From NCBI GenBank assembly GCA_046154545.1, contig JBJXGC010000078.1:1-9605 (forward strand): a DNA stretch of 9,605 nt, given 5' to 3'. The notes beneath the pieces were generated by a model, which was given only the letters and a program-made list of their open reading frames with translations, was not told where the DNA came from and ran no database searches. A program made the translations under genes and the position numbers. Below, one piece after another: positions 6,627-9,605 of the stretch. Numbering within the stretch: position 1 is the first letter of the stretch; every line of letters begins with the position of its first letter. Origin of the DNA: JBJXGC01 sp046154545 (GTDB lineage: Bacteria; Chloroflexota; Dehalococcoidia; Tepidiformales; Tepidiformaceae).

Positions 6627-7280
6627 ATGGCGGCACATGGGACGGCGGTCGGGCAGAAACCGGGGCTGAGCAACGGCATGCTCGGCTTCATCCTCTTCGC
6701 CGCTTCCGAAGTGATGTTCTTCGGAGGTCTGTTCGCGGCCTACTTCATCGCCCGCGCCGATGCCGGCCAGTGGCCGCCCACCGATGTGCTGAAGAAACTC
6801 CAGGAATCCGGCGTCTCGGGCGAACATGTGAAGCTCGAACTCGAACTGTGGCTCCCGCTTATCGCCACTGTCGTCCTGGTGGTCAGCTCCGTCACCATGC
6901 AGCTCGGTGTCTGGGCCATCCAGAAGGGCAACCGCTCGGGACTGGTGAAATGGCTGACTATCAGCCTCGTCCTCGGACTCGTCTTCCTTGTCATGCAGAT
7001 GTACGACTACTCACAGCTTGAGTTCAGCAGCCGCGACACGATCTTCGGCACGACCTTCTTCACCCTGACCGGCTTCCACGGTGCCCACGTCGCGGGCGGC
7101 GCCATCTTCATCTTCGTGGTGCTCATGCGTTCGATGGGTGGCCAGTTCTCGGCCAGCAACCACGAAGCCGTCGAAGCGTGCTCGTTCTACTGGCACTTCG
7201 TCGATGTTGTCTGGATCGCACTCTTCAGCATCCTCTACCTGGTCCCGGTGATCGCCGGCCGACACTACGTCATTACCTGA
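6627..7280 (+). CDS. coxC: Cytochrome c oxidase subunit III
   Basis: Third core subunit of the oxidase, an all-helical membrane protein that stabilises subunit I and supports proton uptake. The 217-residue product has about five helices, corresponding to the shorter bacterial form that lacks the first two helices of the mitochondrial subunit. Conserved features are G20-F-x-L-F...S27-E28-V-M-F-F (E28 is the buried Glu of the family), T148-G-F-H151-G-A-H154, and the closing Y188-W-H190-F-V-D193-V-V-W. It is 29 bp after coxA and 32 bp before the next gene, in the same operon. Confidence 0.96.
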   Translation: MAAHGTAVGQKPGLSNGMLGFILFAASEVMFFGGLFAAYFIARADAGQWPPTDVLKKLQESGVSGEHVKLELELWLPLIATVVLVVSSVTMQLGVWAIQKGNRSGLVKWLTISLVLGLVFLVMQMYDYSQLEFSSRDTIFGTTFFTLTGFHGAHVAGGAIFIFVVLMRSMGGQFSASNHEAVEACSFYWHFVDVVWIALFSILYLVPVIAGRHYVIT

Positions 7281-7297
7281 TATCGACGGCTCAAAAA

Positions 7298-7303
7298 GAG
7301 GAG
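7298..7303 (+). promoter_or_regulatory. Ribosome-binding site of the cupredoxin-fusion gene
   Basis: GAGGAG, nine bases before the ATG at 7313. It supports this ATG over longer in-frame starts that lie inside coxC. Confidence 0.75.
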
Positions 7304-7312
7304 ACGGTACGC

Positions 7313-8425
7313 ATGGATTCACACAGCACCGGCCATGACGCAGAGGGCGAGAGCCACGGCATCCATTTGCCTGACCCCAGCGCATGGCCACTGATCATCG
7401 GCGTTGCCTCGCTGATCGCGGGAGCCGCCCTGGTCTGGTGGTCCCGCGACCGGAGCAGCGACATCGCCGGGCCGCTGCTCGGGGTCGCGCTCGCCGCCGT
7501 ACTCATCTCCGCCGGCGGCTGGTCGTACGAAGATGGCCGCATGCGCCGCAAGGCTGAGCAGGGTCACGGCGCCGAACCGGCCGCCAGCCGCTTTACCCAG
7601 GTCCTCACCTTCGCCGTGGCCGATGGCCAGCTCGCCGCCGCACGGGCCAGTGGCAGCGGCGTCATCGCCCTGATCGAAGCGATGGACCTTCATGACCTTG
7701 AAGGCTTCCAGGACCTGCGGATCACTGTATCGCCCGCCGACGTCGGGCCCTCGCAGGTCCTCGTCGAAACCACCTGGAAGGGCCGCGAAGGCATCGAAGC
7801 CTACGACGCGACCCGCCAGACGTTCCTCGACCTTCTCACCGAACATCCGAGCCAGCTCGTCCCCGGAACGGCCCAGGTGTTCGACATGGAAGTCGTCCGC
7901 GACACGAAGGACACCTCGTTCAAGTTCGGGATGGGCGCGGCCGCCAGCCTGCTCACGAGCCTCGCCGTCGGTGGCTTCGCCGTCGGCGCCGGCCTTAACC
8001 TCTTCGCCAGCGATGCCGTGGGCGGCGGCGGCGAAGCCCCCGCTCCGGCCGACCCGTACTCCATCCGGGCTACAGACAACAGATTCAGCGTCAGCACGAT
8101 CGAAGCGCCGCCCACGACCGAGGTGACGTTCACGCTCGTAAACCGCGGCATCGCCAAGCACAACCTCAACTTCCTTCAAGCCGAAGGCGGCGCGGAAATC
8201 GCGAAGACCGACCTCATCGACGGGGGCCAAACGGCGACCGTGACGTTCACGACGCCTGGAGAAGGCAGCTACTTCTTCGTTTGCGACGTGCACCCGGATC
8301 AGATGACGGGCACGTTCGTTGTCAGGGCCGGCGCCCCACCTCCAGGCGGCGCTGCTCCCGCCCCGGCGGCGGGCGAGGGTGGCGTCTCAGCCACCCCGGG
8401 CGCATCACCGACGGCGGCCAGGTAA
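7313..8425 (+). CDS. Oxidase subunit IV-like / ABM-like / cupredoxin fusion protein
   Basis: A 370-residue membrane protein closing the oxidase operon. Residues 1-18 hold four histidines (4, 8, 15, 18). Residues 15-75 (HLPDPSAWPLI then two helices, about 25-43 and 51-68) resemble the small subunit IV of actinobacterial and Chloroflexota oxidases. Residues about 92-197 show a beta-alpha-beta-beta-alpha-beta pattern like the dimeric ferredoxin-like ABM fold. A third helix lies at about 206-232, then a Gly/Ala/Pro linker. Residues about 247-338 are a cupredoxin with type-1 copper ligands H283, C324, H327 and M331 (FFVCDVHPDQM). A Pro/Ala/Gly-rich tail ends the protein. The RMRRK after helix 2 suggests the ABM-like part is cytoplasmic and the cupredoxin outside, facing CuA. 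Operon position suggests a permanently bound electron donor or copper donor for the oxidase. The cupredoxin call is firm, the subunit IV call moderate, and the ABM call and the function are inference. Confidence 0.85.
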   Translation: MDSHSTGHDAEGESHGIHLPDPSAWPLIIGVASLIAGAALVWWSRDRSSDIAGPLLGVALAAVLISAGGWSYEDGRMRRKAEQGHGAEPAASRFTQVLTFAVADGQLAAARASGSGVIALIEAMDLHDLEGFQDLRITVSPADVGPSQVLVETTWKGREGIEAYDATRQTFLDLLTEHPSQLVPGTAQVFDMEVVRDTKDTSFKFGMGAAASLLTSLAVGGFAVGAGLNLFASDAVGGGGEAPAPADPYSIRATDNRFSVSTIEAPPTTEVTFTLVNRGIAKHNLNFLQAEGGAEIAKTDLIDGGQTATVTFTTPGEGSYFFVCDVHPDQMTGTFVVRAGAPPPGGAAPAPAAGEGGVSATPGASPTAAR

Positions 8426-8435
8426 CGTGGCGGGC

Positions 8436-8445
8436 CTGGCGCCAG
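8436..8445. other. Short palindrome after the oxidase operon
   Basis: CTGGCGCCAG, a perfect 10-bp palindrome eleven bases after the last stop codon of the operon. It may be chance in GC-rich DNA; it is noted because it precedes the stronger hairpin at 8455-8470. Confidence 0.2.
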
Positions 8446-8454
8446 ATGCCGAGC

Positions 8455-8470
8455 GCGGCCGGGAGGCCGC
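8455..8470. terminator. GC hairpin between convergent genes, possible bidirectional terminator
   Basis: GCGGCC (8455-8460), GGGA loop of the GNRA type, GGCCGC (8465-8470): a perfect 6-bp all-GC stem. It lies in the 101-bp gap where the oxidase operon and the CoA-transferase gene converge, which is where a shared terminator is expected. No T-tract follows on either strand, so termination would not be of the classical intrinsic kind. Confidence 0.4.
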
Positions 8471-8526
8471 TCACCCTGAGCAAGCCGGTGGTCACCCCAT
8501 TTGAGCATCGGCCGCGCACGTTCCGC

Positions 8527-9605
8527 TCATTCGAAGGCGCCGTCCGCCAGCAGCTCGACGTACTCGTCTTCGGTCAGCCCCAGCACATCGCGAAAGACAT
8601 ACTCGTTGTCTTCGCCCAGGCACGGCGCCGCCTTGGACAGCTCAGCGGGCGTCCGCGAGAGCCGGAACGACGGGCTATCGTAGGTACGCCGCCCCATCAC
8701 CGTGTGGTCGAGCGTCCAGTAGTGCCCGCGGTGCTGCAACTGCGGGTCAGCGTGCATGTCCTCTGACGACTGCACGACGGCGGCCGGGACGCCGAACGAC
8801 TGCAAGTGCTCCACCAGCTCAAAGCTCGTGTACCGCCGGACCACGGGCGCGTCCGGGCCTTCGCCCGGTTCCTCCCGCGGCTGGTCCTGCCGGCGGGTCG
8901 AGTCTTCCACCCAGAAACCGAGATGGCGGTCGATCTCTTTCTGCTCATTCAGCCGTTGCCACCGCCGCCGCATCCGGTCGAGGTCGCACCACTCGGGCCG
9001 CCCGAGGGCGGCTTTGAGCGCCGCCCAGTGCTCTTCGGTCGAGCAGGCGATCGCGATCCACCGGCCATCCTTCGCCCGGTAGCAGCCGTGGGGGGCCACC
9101 TCGGGGTCGCGGTTACCCATACGCATCTGTTCGTGGCCGTTGACGGTCCAGTCGAGGATTGCGGTCCCGAGCCCCTGGACGCCGGCCTCGAATTGACCGA
9201 AGTCGATGTACTGCCCTTCCCCGGTCCGCCTCCGGTAGTCGAGCGCGGCAACGAGGGCGATGGCGGCGAAGTGCGGCACGAGGAAGTCCGTGTAGGCGAT
9301 GCCGGTGCCGATCGGGGGCCCATCCGGCCAGCCCGTGAGGTGGTTGAAGCCCGCCGCCGCCTGAAGGACGTGGCCGTAGCCCATGTAAGAGGCCCAGGGG
9401 CCAGTCTGTCCGAAGAGCGGCATCGCGATCATGACGACGTCCGGCCGCACCGCCCGCAGCGATTCGTAGTCGAGGCCAAAACGGGCCATCGTGCCCGGCG
9501 TGAACGACTCGGTCACGACGTCACACCGGGCTACCAGCCGTTTCAGGAGCTCGGGCCCGCGCGGGTGCTTCCAGTTCACCGAGATGCCCAGCTTCGAGCT
9601 GTTGA
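8527..9605 (-). CDS. CaiB/BaiF family (class III) CoA-transferase, 5' end outside window
   Basis: Moves CoA from one acyl-CoA to another carboxylic acid; the substrate cannot be told from sequence. About 358 C-terminal residues are visible, and the frame stays open to the window edge. A GTG at 9577-9579 could be read as a start, but the codons before it (NSSKLGIS) continue the family's conserved stretch that runs into NWKHPRGPELLKRL, so the gene begins outside. Other family features are DVVTESFTPGTMARFGLDY, FGQTGPW, and HGCYRAKDGRWIAIA. Where formyl-CoA transferase has its catalytic Asp, this protein appears to have Glu (codon 9187-9189, in QFEAG). A charged segment (8827-8913, rich in Arg, Glu, Gln and Pro) interrupts the usual C-terminal helix region. 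It converges on the oxidase operon and is probably unrelated to it. Confidence 0.92.
   Translation of the reverse strand, partial: NSSKLGISVNWKHPRGPELLKRLVARCDVVTESFTPGTMARFGLDYESLRAVRPDVVMIAMPLFGQTGPWASYMGYGHVLQAAAGFNHLTGWPDGPPIGTGIAYTDFLVPHFAAIALVAALDYRRRTGEGQYIDFGQFEAGVQGLGTAILDWTVNGHEQMRMGNRDPEVAPHGCYRAKDGRWIAIACSTEEHWAALKAALGRPEWCDLDRMRRRWQRLNEQKEIDRHLGFWVEDSTRRQDQPREEPGEGPDAPVVRRYTSFELVEHLQSFGVPAAVVQSSEDMHADPQLQHRGHYWTLDHTVMGRRTYDSPSFRLSRTPAELSKAAPCLGEDNEYVFRDVLGLTEDEYVELLADGAFE

Noticed and set aside
5038..6636. 532-codon open frame antisense to coxA
   Set aside because: It mirrors the coxA codons; the product is hydrophilic, Glu/Asp/His/Arg-rich low-complexity protein with no motif, typical of the antisense frame of a GC-rich membrane-protein gene.
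7319..8293. 324-codon antisense open frame across the cupredoxin-fusion gene
   Set aside because: Same kind of GC-rich shadow, without a ribosome-binding site or recognisable domain, opposite a gene with clear copper-ligand motifs.

Overview
This high-GC window carries a compact cytochrome c oxidase (heme-copper, aa3/caa3-like) locus with its heme-A biosynthesis and copper-assembly genes. A cell-wall peptidase gene lies on the left and a CoA-transferase gene on the right; both run off the window edge. Gene content, short CtaA with two cysteine pairs, an A2-type (YSHP) subunit I and a cupredoxin-bearing accessory protein suggest a high-GC aerobic bacterium, most likely a Chloroflexota (Dehalococcoidia/Tepidiformia-like). 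This is an inference from sequence style; an actinobacterium-like or Thermus-like lineage is not excluded.

Layout. (1) 1-822 (+): 5'-truncated M23 (LytM-type) metallopeptidase behind an Ig-like region and a polyproline linker. (2) 985-2822 (+): ctaA and ctaB, translationally coupled through a 4-nt TTGA overlap; they make heme A. (3) 2849-3859 (-): ctaG of the Caa3_CtaG family, lying between the two oxidase transcription units on the opposite strand. (4) From a near-consensus promoter at 3941-3969, the structural operon (+): subunit II (4062-4880), subunit I (4978-6597), subunit III (6627-7280) and a 370-residue protein (7313-8425). (5) 8527-9605 (-): CaiB/BaiF family CoA-transferase, 5' end outside the window, converging on the oxidase operon.

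How it works together. CtaB farnesylates heme B to heme O, CtaA oxidises heme O to heme A, and CtaG helps in copper insertion or assembly. CoxB carries the CuA site, CoxA the heme a and heme a3-CuB sites, and CoxC is the third core subunit. The last gene of the operon is the most unusual. Its first 70 residues look like the small two-helix oxidase subunit IV. These are followed by a predicted cytoplasmic ferredoxin-like (ABM-like) domain, a third membrane helix, and a cupredoxin domain with a full type-1 copper ligand set (His, Cys, His, Met). Predicted topology puts the cupredoxin on the same outer face as CuA. No CXXCH c-type heme motif occurs in any protein of the cluster, and subunit II has Phe where the electron-entry Trp is normally found. 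The working hypothesis is an oxidase with a built-in blue-copper electron donor in place of a tethered or soluble cytochrome c.

No RNA genes, insertion sequences, CRISPR arrays or phage features were seen. Non-coding gaps are all shorter than about 210 bases and contain the promoter, ribosome-binding sites and several small inverted repeats listed below.
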